Assembly (NCBI GenBank): GCA_018136815.1
Contig: CM030933.1
Span: forward strand, 2,177,344 to 2,241,343
Length of the DNA: 64,000 nt
Source of the DNA: Isochrysis galbana
Taxonomy: Eukaryota > Haptophyta > Isochrysidales > Isochrysidaceae
Direction of reading: 5' to 3'
Shown: one piece after another, positions 9,516 through 21,500 of the stretch
How the letters are laid out: each line of letters begins with the position of its first letter
Numbering within the stretch: the first letter of the stretch is position 1
Notes under the pieces: model-generated
The model's input: the letters and a program-made list of their open reading frames with translations, nothing else
Database searches by the model: none
Told to the model about the DNA's origin: nothing
Position numbers and translations under genes: made by a program

Positions 9516-11306
9516 AGCGACAAGCAGAAAGAGCTGGACATCATTGTCAACTTAGTTCGATGCGCGAAGTCGCGCTCGTCATCCGATACGTAGATGCTGA
9601 ATGCGGTGGTGTGCTTGCTCGCCACCGTTGTAGAAAGTAGACAACTTTGTGCTTTATGCATTGTGCTTTGTTATGTGTGGTCATGGTAGTATAAAAAACT
9701 TTATAATATTCTTACCGCACTCGCGGCGCATAGAACCAATACTTACAGGTAGCATACATTCTACACCCCCACTCCCCCGGCCCTTCCCCCCCGCCATTAG
9801 GCGGCTCCCCCCCCCGTGCACTACTAGGGGGATTGGGGCGAAGGGCTTAGATATGGTCCGGTGCCCCCCCCCCCCCCCCCCCGGTGATCTGTTCCCCCTT
9901 TCCTCCTACGCCTACCGGGCTGGCGGCGGCCGGCGGCCTCAGTCCCGACTTATCCAGTAAACAGCAGGCGCGGGACTTACCTCTGCTATTCTTCGGTGGG
10001 CGGAGCTCTCGCTCACGCCCACCCCCACCCCCTACTCCGCGCTCTCTCTCCCCTTTCCTGCGGCGCGCGCGATGGCGCGCCTGCGGCAGGCCAACAGCTG
10101 CCCTCTGGCGACCACTCGAGGCTCTTGGAGGCCAGCTCAGGGGGCAGAGGAGCAGAGGAGGCTAGGGTACGCAGCGCGCCCGGCATCGGTTTCAAGTTGG
10201 GCTCTCCGGGCCTCCCTCGGCGACGGCTCAACGTTCAATGGGCTCGGCGGATGGGTGATTTCGACGAGGGTTCGGCGCGCGGCCTGCCCGATTGGCCGAT
10301 TGGCGTGACCATGCGGGTGGGACATGCGTATTTGGTATCTGGTATCTGGTGGGGTCCCCCATCCGGATGGATCGTCGAAAACGGGCACGCAGCGCGCCCG
10401 GCATCGGTTCGATGTGCGAAAACACAACACCGTCACACTCCTAAGTAAAGACAAAAAGGCCGCCTGGTCCTCTTTCGACTGAACGAACGCGACTTCGACG
10501 CCGATGAATGCCACACAAGCCGCTCAGCGCGCCAAACCTGCGAGGGAACAAGGGAGGGTGGTGCTGTGCGCACCGGGGTGGTGGGGGGGGGCGGGCCTCC
10601 GTGCGCTTAGTACCACTCAAGGCCCGACACACGACCCCGCGCACTGCGTCGATCACCAGACTGGGCGCTATGCTGTGGCAAAGCAGCGGGGCAGCTCCGG
10701 CTAATGCTGATGCTGGTATGCTGCCTTCATCCTTCATGCGCGCCAAAAGCGGCTGGATAGGCCGCGGTTATGTTTTCGGCGCGCGCTGGGCACTCGACGA
10801 CAACACGACAACCGACAACCTGATTGCCAGGCGGTTGCACCGGTGACGTCGTTGTAGGCGCATGCCGCTGGTTGGCAAACGAGTTGATGCTCAACGCTCA
10901 ACGCCGGCTTCCTCTTCCTCTAGGCAACTCGGCAGTTCGAGCCGGCCGTGTACAATAGCGGTTACATCGTGACTCCAAAGCTCTAGCTCTAGAACTAGAA
11001 CTAGAACGAGCAGAGCGCATTGCCATTCCACGACACGATGACGAAGTTCTTTTTTAAAGTGTACACCTACAAACTCAGAAGTATTCCCCCCTTTCCCCCC
11101 CTTCCCCTCCTTCCTCCCCCGTACCTGTAAGGTATGTCCGCCCCGCAACTCGCAACTCCCTCACCCCCAAGTTTATTCCCAGTCAAATCCCTGAAAATTT
11201 TCCTCGCGCCGCGTGAACGCGGCGCTCAACTAAACGAAGCCCACCCCGCGGCTGCGCCACGAACACACCCAACTCACGGAGCGCGACAATGAACACCTGT
11301 CCCCCC
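9516..11306. other. Gene-poor stretch with repeat ends
   Basis: No convincing coding region. It holds a copy (about 9692-9725) of a dispersed end sequence: A-run, then CTTTATAATATTCTTACCGC. It also has C runs around 9867-9882, a 21-bp direct repeat (10171-10191 and 10389-10409) and a cluster of TCTAGAACTAGAAC-like repeats near 10981-11010. Confidence 0.5.
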
Positions 11307-11395
11307 CAAAAGCGAACGCGCGTGTTTTTTATACCACCTACTGCTTATACTAACCCCCCCTAAAAATGTGAACGCGCGTATTTTTATACCACCGT
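11307..11395. repeat. Two-copy direct repeat upstream of the ARF-GEF gene
   Basis: The block GAACGCGCGT followed by a T run and ATACCACC occurs twice, about 55 bp apart (around 11313-11338 and 11369-11393), each after a C run. It ends about 55 bp before the chosen start codon at 11449, so it may belong to the promoter. The in-frame ATG at 11368 falls inside the repeat, which argues against it as start. Confidence 0.65.
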
Positions 11396-11448
11396 ACAAA
11401 AGTACTTGTATTCCCTCCTCGCCCCCTCTCCCTCTCGTCTCGGCGGCA

Positions 11449-14400
11449 ATGAGTGGGCGGCGCGCGAGGCGGGTCTGGCTGCTGCTGCTGCTGGCGGCGC
11501 AGCACGGAGCGAGCGAGCGGAGGCCGACGGGGGCCGGGCTGTTCATTGAGACCAGCCGCCTCTCCGCCCACCTGCGTGCCGCCTCCTCCGCGCGCACACA
11601 GCTCGGGCTGGCGCATGAGCTTGAGGCGGCTGGCTGTGCAGCTCTCGTCAGCCGCTCAGCCTCACAGCCGGTCGAGCGCGGGGTCAAGGCGATGCTTGCG
11701 CTGGTCGAAAGTCTCGAGCCGGCACATCGTGCTCGCGCCGATGCCCTACGCGCCCTTGCTCGCATCGCCAGCCTCGGCGAGATGGAATGTCTGCCTACAC
11801 ATGAGCGCATGGTGCTCTTTGGGCAAATGGCCACGGCTGCGCGCAATGGGCTCTCGCGGGTGCTGGCGCCACGGGCAGTGGGCTCGATGGCGGCCAGCAT
11901 GGAGTATAGCGCAGCGTTAAGCCTGCTGCGCGAGTGCGCCCTCGGGGCGTTGCGACTTATGCGATCGCTGCCATCTGCATCGGTATTTGAGAGGGACTCT
12001 GAGGCTGCAGCGTCCGTTGTGCTGTCTGCCTACCGCTTGTGCTCGGCGATCGCGTGCGCTCCGAGGCGAGACAGTCAGTCAAATGATTCCCCGCTGAGCT
12101 TTGAACCATCGCTTCCAGAGACGGCTCTGGAAGTGGCTACAATCCTGCAGCGCCATGTGCTGGAGCTGCAAGCAAATCGGGACAACCTGGAAGGGGTAGG
12201 AGAAGTCCCTGCGCCCAACCCAACGCCTCCGCGGGTGCACCGGTGCCTTTGGGAGCAGATGGCCGGGGACATGGAACGAATGCTTCGTGGAGAGGTGTGG
12301 GCCATGCCGCGCGGCCTGCCAACTGACCCATCGCTAATTGGCCTTCGCCTTGTTACCTCGTTGCTCTCATCTAAGTATGCTGGGCTCGACCCAGCGTCAT
12401 CACCCATTGCCGCAGCCCTAGCTGCTGCTCTAGGCAAAAATCTGTTGCAGGGGCTCCACCCCAACGGGCGGAGCGAAGCCTTCGTCGTGATGGCATGCTC
12501 CCTGCTTCCGGTGATTCACGGCTTGCCCTGCGCAAGAGTCCTGAGGACCGAGCTTCTCCTGACCTTGATGCAGCTACAGTTACGGCTTTTGATTGCCCAG
12601 CCAACTGCACACCCGGTACTCCGTTTGCATTCACTCCGCTCTCTCGAATGCCTTCTGCACCAGGAGCGTGCTGCGCACGGCCTGCTCCTATACGGAGACT
12701 TGAGCACGCACCGGCCGCGTGCATGGAATGCGATAGCGCAGGCCTTATCTGCGCCCATTCTACATCAGGGCAGCATTGGAGACGGTGTTGCACAACTGCA
12801 AGAGAGCCGCCTGCGTGTGCGCATTTGCAAGGCTGTACTCGGCCAGCTGTCTCTTTGTGGAGAGTTGGGCAAGGCAGGCACGGAGGTCTTTGGGGAGGAG
12901 TCGATAGCCAATGCGACGAGCGCGGAAGGCGCTGCTGCTATAGAGCAAAAAACCCAGCACAACGAGGTTGCTGCCGCCATCAAGCTGCGCGATGCCATTG
13001 AGAGTGCTGCGCGCGCAATGGAGACGGAAGGAGCCAAGGCGGCAGTCAGCTCTTTTCAGACTGCTGGTCTATTAGCCGCTGACAACAGCGGACGAGGTGA
13101 GGGTGGCACGCAGGCGGGAGGGGGTCAGGAACGCCAGCCCCTTTTCCGCAGTCTAGAGTGGGAATCGCAATTTGGTGAGAGGCTCGGGCAACTTCTATTC
13201 GAAGCAGGAGAATTCTCCCCACGAGAAGTGGGAGAGCTGCTAACTCGTCCTGAGAAAGCTTATGGCGCCGCGCTCGCTGCGTTCTTGCGGCGCTTCGACT
13301 TTGCTTCCTTGTCGCTTACGGATGCGTTGCGGCTTTTGTTCGCTGGGCTCCGCTGCCCTGGCGAGGCGCAGAAGATAGACCGCCTAATGGAAGCCTTCGC
13401 TGTGAGGTACTACGGCAATGGGCGGCCTCCATTTACGTGTGCAGATGACGTCTACACTACAGCCTTCTCGGTGATGATGCTCAATGTCGACCTGCACAAT
13501 CCGGCGGTGCGCACGAAGATGACGCGCGATCAGTTCGTCACCAATACGCGCCGTGCCGCCAAGACACTCCCCGCCGGGTTCTTGATTTCACTCTACGATG
13601 AAGTCGCAGCCTCAGAGCTCAAGGCTCATGATGGACCTGTACGTTCTGTGCGGGCTCCCGATTCGCCAGCGTCCATGGTCACCGGATCGTCCGCGGCGTT
13701 GAACCCTGCTACGATCCACGAGCCGCTCTCGGAGTGGAGATGGCGCTATTTGCGCATTCGCCATGGTGTGCTCGAGGGCGTAGACGCAAAAGAGCACTCT
13801 GCTGGATTAGAAGAGACGTCAAACGGCGTCCTCTCTGTATCTCAACCCAATGTCGCCCTTGACGAATTGATCGCAAATTCTCTCATCCCCGCCGCGCTGG
13901 TTGCAGCGGATGCTCTGCTTCGGATATCTGGTTCTGACGGGCCCTTGTCATCTATGCCACAGGCTGCGCAATGGATGGACACAGAGCCGGGAGAGCTCGT
14001 GGATTACCGTGCCGGGTTGCAACTGATGTTGCTAGCATTGAGGCTCCAAGGCAAGCTCTCGATGAACCGAGAGCACAGCTTGACAAATCCTTCCTCGACC
14101 AAATTGCATGGATTCATCGATCAGGCAATCACCACGTTATGTGCTGCCTCGCGTGTTGCCGGGCACCTTTCTGACCAGTCAGAGGCGGCTCGAGAAGCTT
14201 GCTTTGCTGAGAGGCCGATGTATCTCGCTATGGCTGCGTTTGCGTTGGCGCAGGAGCTCCCTTCAGCGTTGAAGGAATCCGGGTGGCATGCCTTGATTTC
14301 GACCCTCCTTTCGTTGCAACAGCTCGGCCTCATCCCGGCACCCTCTGCGCAGCCTCTAGCTGTTCCACTTAGGGGCGACGTGGGCCAAGGAGTTGATCAC

Positions 14401-15075
14401 TCCCGTCGCGAGGGGACGAGTTCGGTTGCAAGCGGAGGACATCCTCAGGCGGGCCATGGAGCTCATCACACCGATGGAGGGCCATTCTTAGGCATTCATC
14501 CTGACGTTGCCGCTATTGAGCGCGCCGCGGCGCTGATAGCGGAAACCCTTAGTTCTGCGGCCTCTCCATCGCCACTTGAGCCGCTTTGGATGCGCCAGCG
14601 CTCATGCGCATCAGGGCTAGAGCTCGTCCGTCCGTCCGCATTACTGAGCTGCGCATCCGGTCTTACTCCCACGAGCCTCAGCGCGCTGCTTGCAGCGCTG
14701 CTGCGCGTTGTCGATGAGTGCGTCCTCCTCTCTTTGCAGAATCCGCTTGCTGGATCTCTACCTGCTGCGAGCGCCTTGCAGTTGTTGGGCGAAGCATTGT
14801 CGCACGCGACGGGCGCCAAGGCCATCCCTGCAGCAACTGCAGCGACTATCGATCGATGCCAACGGGTACTTGTCACCCCGAGCTGCCCGCCACCCGTGCA
14901 ACACGCGGCACGGCACACACTTGCTCTCTTGCTCCCGAATGCCGCATCTTCCCCTGGACACCAAGCGCAGTCTCAAGCCTATTATCCTCCGCGGCAGCCG
15001 ATAAACCCGAGGCGCTTTTCTCCACCGAGTCGGTACCAACAACAGGGAGGTGCACCGTGGCAGCAACAACGATAA
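11449..15075 (+). CDS. Sec7-domain ARF guanine-nucleotide exchange factor with signal-peptide-like N terminus
   Basis: About 1,208 residues. The Sec7 catalytic domain lies at about residues 565-725: the loop CPGEAQKIDR carries the glutamate finger that expels GDP from ARF GTPases, followed by FSVMMLNVDLHNP and the KMTRDQF motif typical of GBF/BIG-class enzymes. The flanking regions are helical, as in large ARF-GEFs, but the protein is short for that class. The N terminus from the ATG at 11449 (MSGRRARRVWLLLLLAAQHGA) has a basic n-region and a leucine core like an ER signal peptide, which is odd for a cytosolic enzyme. The following stretch is rich in Ser/Ala/Arg, like a transit peptide. The C terminus is Gln/Pro-rich. 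Exchange activity is well supported by motif; location is inference. Confidence 0.85.
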   Translation: MSGRRARRVWLLLLLAAQHGASERRPTGAGLFIETSRLSAHLRAASSARTQLGLAHELEAAGCAALVSRSASQPVERGVKAMLALVESLEPAHRARADALRALARIASLGEMECLPTHERMVLFGQMATAARNGLSRVLAPRAVGSMAASMEYSAALSLLRECALGALRLMRSLPSASVFERDSEAAASVVLSAYRLCSAIACAPRRDSQSNDSPLSFEPSLPETALEVATILQRHVLELQANRDNLEGVGEVPAPNPTPPRVHRCLWEQMAGDMERMLRGEVWAMPRGLPTDPSLIGLRLVTSLLSSKYAGLDPASSPIAAALAAALGKNLLQGLHPNGRSEAFVVMACSLLPVIHGLPCARVLRTELLLTLMQLQLRLLIAQPTAHPVLRLHSLRSLECLLHQERAAHGLLLYGDLSTHRPRAWNAIAQALSAPILHQGSIGDGVAQLQESRLRVRICKAVLGQLSLCGELGKAGTEVFGEESIANATSAEGAAAIEQKTQHNEVAAAIKLRDAIESAARAMETEGAKAAVSSFQTAGLLAADNSGRGEGGTQAGGGQERQPLFRSLEWESQFGERLGQLLFEAGEFSPREVGELLTRPEKAYGAALAAFLRRFDFASLSLTDALRLLFAGLRCPGEAQKIDRLMEAFAVRYYGNGRPPFTCADDVYTTAFSVMMLNVDLHNPAVRTKMTRDQFVTNTRRAAKTLPAGFLISLYDEVAASELKAHDGPVRSVRAPDSPASMVTGSSAALNPATIHEPLSEWRWRYLRIRHGVLEGVDAKEHSAGLEETSNGVLSVSQPNVALDELIANSLIPAALVAADALLRISGSDGPLSSMPQAAQWMDTEPGELVDYRAGLQLMLLALRLQGKLSMNREHSLTNPSSTKLHGFIDQAITTLCAASRVAGHLSDQSEAAREACFAERPMYLAMAAFALAQELPSALKESGWHALISTLLSLQQLGLIPAPSAQPLAVPLRGDVGQGVDHSRREGTSSVASGGHPQAGHGAHHTDGGPFLGIHPDVAAIERAAALIAETLSSAASPSPLEPLWMRQRSCASGLELVRPSALLSCASGLTPTSLSALLAALLRVVDECVLLSLQNPLAGSLPAASALQLLGEALSHATGAKAIPAATAATIDRCQRVLVTPSCPPPVQHAARHTLALLLPNAASSPGHQAQSQAYYPPRQPINPRRFSPPSRYQQQGGAPWQQQR

Positions 15076-15439
15076 CCAGCCGAATATGTCGTGAGAATGG
15101 AGTGCGCGCAATAGATAGGCAGTGAGACAGGTCGAATGGCCAGGGCAACCGCTGTGTGGGAGGCCACTGTGATGTCGACCCCACGGCCGCGAGGTTGTCT
15201 CTTGCAAGCGGACGTCGCGCGTACCCTGTATCGCGGTGGGGCCCATGCGGCAACCATCGCGGCTTGTGCGAGGCAGAGCGCCATCGCCGAACGCATCGCC
15301 AGAGTAATCTCAAACAGATAAGATTTCCTACATTTGCACGCACGCACATTCACGGTAACGCGCACGACACTTATAGTAACACAGTAGAACGCGCGCGACA
15401 ACCACGTGCAGAGAAATGAGAGAACGACGGGAGAAGAGC

Positions 15440-15640
15440 CCGTAAGATCGGCGGGGGAACCCGTAAGACCCGCGGGGGAAATTGGCGGGGAACCCGTAAG
15501 ACTCGGTGGGGGAACCCGTAAGAGCTCGTAAGATCGGCGGGGGAACCCGTAAGACCCGCGGGGGAAATCGGCGGGGAACCCGTAAGACTCGGCGGGGGAA
15601 CCCGTAAGACCCGCGGGGGGGGAAATCGGCGGGGGAACCC
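15440..15640. repeat. GC-rich minisatellite, higher-order ~86 bp unit
   Basis: Tandem array built on GGGGGAACCCGTAAGA(C/T)-type subunits. A higher-order period of about 86 bp is visible: GATCGGCGGGGGAACCCG at 15446 recurs at 15532. It ends close to the truncated 3' side of the LINE at 15723, and a perfect hairpin (AGCCCCTGCC, loop TGCT) lies between them at about 15698-15721. Confidence 0.9.
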
Positions 15641-15722
15641 CCTCCCTCCAGAGCAGACACCCCCTGGGTGGGCCTGCACACTCAACCTCAGCCCCTGCCT
15701 GCTGGCAGGGGCTGAGCTGACA

Positions 15723-17204
15723 TCACTCTGGCCCAGACACTTGCTTCCATTGCGCCTGGCGGGCGTCCAGGTAGTTTAGGATCCATTTGGATTGTAGCGC
15801 TTTGACGTGGTTGTCCCAGTCCAGGAAGCCCAGCCCCAGTTGGGGGTCTTTCTCTGAGGCGCCGTTTAACGGGATGTCGGGGTGTTTAATCCACTGTAGT
15901 CTGCGCCCGGTGCGCGCGTTCGTCCATAGTATTCTGTCTACTGATCTCTTGACCGCCGCGTGGAATGACCTCGGGGCTGCCAGCGTTTGCAGCCAGTATC
16001 TCGGGATAGAGTATATGAGGAAATTGGCTATCTTTGTTTTGCCATGTATAGATAGGTTGCTTGTGATCAGCTCGTATATGCTGGTTTTTCTTTCTATTTT
16101 GTCAGCTAGTTTCCGCCAGAATCCTTTTATGGCCTGGGGCCCTCCTAGCGGGACCCCTAGTATGGTCGCATACTCGCTTCTTTTTAGCCACTTGTATCTT
16201 TGAAATCTAGTGGGCGGCCGCTTTCTCTTCATGGATCCCATTCTTAGTCCTTCGAATTTTTGGTCGTTAGGTTTGCCGCATGAGGCCGCCGCGTATCTTT
16301 CTACCCATTCGAGCGAGCGTGTCAAGCTGCCGTAGTCGGCCGCCATAAGCTGCGTGTCGTCGGCGAATTGGCTTATTTTGAGTTCAGCTCCGTTTATAAT
16401 TATTCCTTCTATTTCTTCGTCTTCGTTGATCGCCCGGGTTAGCGCTTCCGCCGTTAGTAGGAAAGCCAGCGGCGATAGCGGGCAACCTTGAGGAACCCCG
16501 CTCGCTACGTTGAATGGGAAGCTCCTGCCCCCGTTGGCCTTGATGTACCGTATGGGCTTCGCTTCGGTGTTGGTTAGAGCCGTCGCGTATCTACGGAAGT
16601 CCTCTCCGAATTTTAGCTTTTCGAGTACGAGGTGATAGAATTCCCAATTAACTCTGTCGAAGGCTTTTTCCCAGTCTAGCGCTAGGAGGAGTCCGGGCTC
16701 CCCTGTTTCTTCTAGGTTCGCGTGCGTAAGTTGTAACAAGTGAGTAGCCTCGCCTATTAGTCTATGTGGGACGAAGCCCAGTTGGTCCTTCGAAATAATG
16801 TTTCCGATCACCGTTTTCAATCTGTTCGTGAGTATTTTGGCTAAGATTTTGTAATCGCTTTGTAGCAGCGTGATAGGTCTATAGTTTCTAGGGTCCCGCG
16901 TGTCCCCTTTTTTGTACAAGAGTATTATATCTCCTTCCCGGTGTGGGTGGTGTGGCTGTGGGTTGTGCTGTAGGTGTGTTGCTTGCTGTCTGCTGCCAGC
17001 ATGGCAGCTTTGTTCTTGGCGTTCGTGGTGATGCGCGGGCGTGGCTTGCCGGCTCCTGTGCCCACCTGGTTGGGAGGGCCGTCCTGGCGCGGTCGCTTCG
17101 GCGACAGCGGCGTGTCTATGAGTTCTTCGTCCATCGCGGCGAGGGCAGCGGCAGCGAGAGCGGGCGGCGGCGCGCGCTCCATGACCCTATCGTTTTAACG
17201 ATAG
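15723..17204 (-). mobile_element. LINE retrotransposon, internally deleted, with reverse transcriptase
   Basis: Minus-strand element. Its 5' end (near 17204) is CTATCGTT-TT-AACGATAG, a short palindrome also at the start of the copy at 29922. ATG at 17182 opens a short ORF1-like frame (MERAPPPALAAAALAAMDEE) that ends near 16925. It abuts, in another frame, a reverse transcriptase core (398 residues, 16919-15723) with NYRPITLL, the LDWEKAFDRV motif, SGVPQGCPLSPL and the catalytic FADDTQL. No APE endonuclease is present between them, so about half the element is missing. The 3' side stops after AQWKQVSGPE where the sister copy continues, so the C-terminal domain and 3'UTR are also absent. It is non-autonomous. 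Confidence 0.9.
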
Positions 17205-17209
17205 TTCGG

Positions 17210-17275
17210 TGTTAAAAAGTGAATACCAAGGACGGCTTCCGCTTGTTAAATAGTGAATACCAAGGACGGCTTCCG
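17210..17275. repeat. 33-bp tandem duplication
   Basis: GTGAATACCAAGGACGGCTT occurs at about 17219 and 17252, each preceded by GTTAAA(A/T)A. It lies directly beside the 5' end of the LINE and may be a by-product of the insertion. Confidence 0.85.
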
Positions 17276-17284
17276 CGATTTTCG

Positions 17285-18240
17285 GACTCAGGTGCTCCAC
17301 GCCCGCCCCCCAGACACAACATCGGGCGCGGAGCCATCGCTGAACATCACGCGACTTCAGGCGACGTGCATCGATGGCGATGTTGAGCTCAATGCGCTTG
17401 TGGGATTGAAGTTTCTCAAGGAAATTGTAGAAGCGTGCCAAATATTCCTGGTAGAAGGGCACGATGCGATCGAGGAGAGCACCAAGAGCATTCAACGGCT
17501 CGAAGTCCGGACGCAAAAGTTCGACGGCTCTGAGTGGTACAAGCTCGATGGGCTCGAGGAACTGAGTATATCCAATGCATTCTCCCGAATTGGGTTCGAA
17601 CAACCCGTAAATGAGCGCAGCTAAAACAGAGGCGATTATCATCAATTGAGCTAAGGAGCTTCTCGGCTCACTCGTTGGAGCCAGTGGGTTGCGTCACCTC
17701 GACATCAGTCCCCATTATGATCTTCCGGATGCATTCTACGACGAGTTAGTTCTCGGTGCTATGCCGAAACTCGAGTACTTGCGTCTAGGGGTGAAGGTGA
17801 AGACCATAAGTTCATGAATGCACTCACCTCGTCAAACGGCTGGACCGACCTAAAGGTGCTCTTTATAGATGAAGTGGACGGCAGCACCGACCCTCTCATG
17901 CGAGAATTCAAGTGTGGAATCACGCCCAACTGTTTCCAGATGGAAAATCACCAGGGATGATAGACTCGGTCGAGATGATTGATTCAATGTAGTCATCCGC
18001 GAGCGCCTTCGGAGCGAACGATTCGTATCCCACACACAGGAGATCCGATCGCTCAACCTGAGCAGATGGACGTGGATATCAACAACAGGAGGACTATCCT
18101 TGAGCCCATGTCACGCCTCGAGAAGCTGAATGTTTCGTACATTCATAGAGGGTTGCTGGTGGTCAATAAGACGATGGTCGCTCTGAAGGACCTTGATATG
18201 GCGTTCACCAATCTGGAGATTGGTGACACGTTCGTCTGAA
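17285..18240 (+). pseudogene. Decayed leucine-rich-repeat protein gene
   Basis: Plus-strand translations in several frames give leucine-rich-repeat pieces: LKFLKEIVEACQIF and YKLDGLEELSISNAF (about 17400-17570), LRHLDISPHYDLPDAF and PKLEYLRLG (about 17690-17790), and LEKLNVSYIHRGLLVV with LKDLDMAF (about 18117-18215). The pieces are broken by stops and frame changes, and no single ORF or clear splice set joins them. I read this as a pseudogene; a fragmented gene with unrecognised introns is possible. The LINE lies against its 5' side. Confidence 0.45.
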
Positions 18241-18515
18241 CAAGCACTCTCACGCAGCTGTCTCCTCGAGAGTGACGACCAGGTCTCAGGCACGGAGTGC
18301 CGAAGGCACTTGGCAAATCAGCACGCCCATCGTGGACGACTCCCATCGACCATTCCAAAACAACTCTTTTGGCGCGAGCATCTGGGCTAGGTTAATATCG
18401 ACGTGATGTAGCTAGCACCCAAGCGGCGACCCAACGCGCAATCACATGGATGCGGGTGAACAAAACTACCGCTGCTTGCGGTAGACCGACGCGAGTAACT
18501 TGCTCATCTCCACCC

Positions 18516-21500
18516 TCAGCCGCCTGCCGCCTCCGCCCCAACGGTTCTCGCATTGGGCCCTCCGCATTCAATGATGCGCGCGAGAAAGTTGAGCTCTCGA
18601 GCCTCTCTCATCGAGTTGACAGACACATTTATGAGTTCTGGTGATGCGACCATCACAGCAAGACATTGAGCCCTCGTCAAGGCCACGTTCAGCCGGTTCA
18701 AGTTGAGAACGAACGACAGCCCTCTTCCTCCTCCATTGGAAAGAGCCGAGCACCCATCGTCCTCTCCCGTTGCAACGGCAGAGAAGCTTGAGTGGCAAAG
18801 GCTGATAATGACGACGGGAGCCTCTTGACCTTGGAAGCGGTCGACGGTACCGACTCGCGCTCCGTACGGTAGAACAGATCGAATCAGCTGCACCTGAGCG
18901 TTGTACGGCGTGACCACGAGAATGTCTTCTTTGGAGAGAGGGCGTGGGTCCGCAGCTCCGTCATTGAAATCGCGGCACAAGAGCTCCGCAAACAAGCTAG
19001 CCACAATTCTCGCCTCCTCAAGGGACGCAAACGTATTCCCGTCGTGCTCCACCTCGATACACTGTATGCCTGAGCCGCGTGAGAGCAGGGGATGTGCTAG
19101 AGCGGCGTCGGCACTGGGCGATCGCTTAATTGGCGATATGGATCGTGATGACGTAGAAGGGTGGGGGAGCAAGCGGCCAGAGTAGACAATGTCTGAGACC
19201 AAACAGCAAAGTGACGGGTGCAGCCTGTACGAGCGGGAGAGAAATACTCCCAGCTCTGAGGGCACCGTTGGTGCACCACGCAGCAAATATTCCAGGCACG
19301 ACTGGCCGGACGCCGCCGGATGCGTGCCCTCCCGTGGTGCCGGTAGCTGCATTTGGTCTCCAAGGAGAATAATATTGCGAGCGCTCATCGAGGCGCCGAT
19401 GAGGTTCGCAAGCGGCAATTGGCCGGCCTCATCCACAATGAGCGTGTCCACTTTCTCATGCATTACCTCGTTGGCAAATGCCCAAGTTGTAGCGCCCACA
19501 AGGAGCACATCCGCCTGCAGCGGAGATTTCTTCAGCCCCGAGGCACTTTGGATGTGGTCGACAGTTACCCCGTTCGAACATCTAGCTCGCATCCTCTCTA
19601 TGACGGTTTTGTCGCCCCCAATCTTAAGTGCTCGCCCACCGAGGTTCACCTCCGACATGACTTCCAGCGTCTTGGCAAGCAAATTGTCGATGGCTGCGTG
19701 CGAGTAAGCCAATATTCCGACACGCTTACCGGCTCGCAGAAGAGTTGCACCCGCTCGCGCACCCACAAACGTCTTGCCCGTCCCGGGTGGACCTTGAACG
19801 CAAAGATAGTCGTCTTCCAATGCAAGAGCAGCCTGAGAAATCCACTCCGGAGTTTCCCTCATGCCCAAATGCGCCGAAGCCTCGGCGCCCGAAGGTGACC
19901 CATTCTTTTGGAGCTCGGGGCGCAAAGGATTAGGTGGGCGACGCAACAGGAATCGGCTTAGTGCAGATGGGCGTTCCGGTGCCGAGATCAGCCGTTGGAC
20001 AGCCTCACGCACAGCAACCGGTATCGGCGCTGGATCCACAAATTCGTTGGGAAGAATACTCAACAGTGGCGGGGGCTCCACTGCGCACTCCAACTGGAAG
20101 ACGCCCTTCATGCAGTCTTTGGAGAAGAGTGTGGCGGCGACACCAAGCGTGGGCGGGCCGTCGCCATCGTCCGCGGGCGAGGCATGGCCTCGCAACACGA
20201 CCGCGCTACCGGGTTCAATCTTGCATTCTTGTACATCCTGCGAGCGATACTCGTACACTAACCGTCTCTTCCTCGGACTGCTCTTAAAGGGCTCCGTCTG
20301 GGTGCGCCTGAGCATCCCGAGCGTCCGCTCATCTTCTACGAGAGCCTCCGGTGGCGCCGCAAGCCAGTCGAACCTGCGCCACCAACTAGGCTTGGATTCT
20401 CGCTTGTGGTAGAGGATGAGTGAAGAGAGGGTGCTGCGCACCGATTCCTTTTTCAGTGGGCTTTCGCTGGACCATTCATCGCCGGCAAGCAGTTGTTCTT
20501 GGATCTTTGCAACCTCGAGTGATTCTTGAAGTGCTTTCTCAGACTTCTCGTCCACCTGCTCTTGAGACTGGGCTGCAAGAGGATTATGGACTGTTTGACT
20601 TGGCACGTGCAATGCTTTTGTGTGCGTGAGTCGCAGCTCCCATAGCCAGTCGGCAAGCTGGCGCGTCGAAATGCAGTCGTCTCGATTGTATTCTAGAAGA
20701 CTTGCGAGAGCTGTCGAGCTTGCACTGTCGTGGCCGTCAGGGTCCTCCAGCCAAGCGTCGTACACAACCACGGACTGGTCCCCTTGCGCGACTGCGGTCC
20801 CCCGCCCGGCTGGGCTGCCGGAGCTGCCACGAGCGGCGCGGTACACCTTCTCAACAGACTTTATCGAGTAGCTATCAGTACCCAGCAGAAGAGCGCCTCG
20901 CACCACTTCATACAAGTCGACAAGAACACCGTTACGCAACAGCTCATCAACCTCCTCCTCCCGTGTGGCGTGGCGCATCGTCAACCGTCGCAGGGCTGAC
21001 ACCTCATAGGCTCCGTAATGATAGATATGCATCTGCGGGTCGGTGCGCCATATTTCCATGACCCAGTCTACGAATTTCTCGAGTGCGGCCTTCTCCTCTA
21101 CAAAAGAGTGAGCCCACCATGCTAAGAACTCATGGTCGCGGTCGAAGAGTGCGTCGTCCTCGCCGAGCTCAACAACGGCCCTGTCCACGATCCCAGCGCC
21201 TATCCTTGTGGCTGCGCCCCACAGGTATTCCCTGCCATGCTCCGAAGGGCCTGCCCCAGCCTCGTCATCTCGGTCGTCTATAATGAAGTCTGCGAGGGTG
21301 TTTCGATGTGCTCGCCGCGGTGATTCACGCTGTGCTAAGGGGAAGCCCTCAAGATCGAAGAAGATGTCTTTGTCTGATGGACTAGGCAAGAGAGCCAGGC
21401 CAACTGCGGGAGCCCATGGCAAGAGCTCGAATGGCGGCGCTTGGTCTGGAGCATCGCGATACTGAAGTTGCAAGGCGGCTTGTTTGCATAAGCGATGCAA

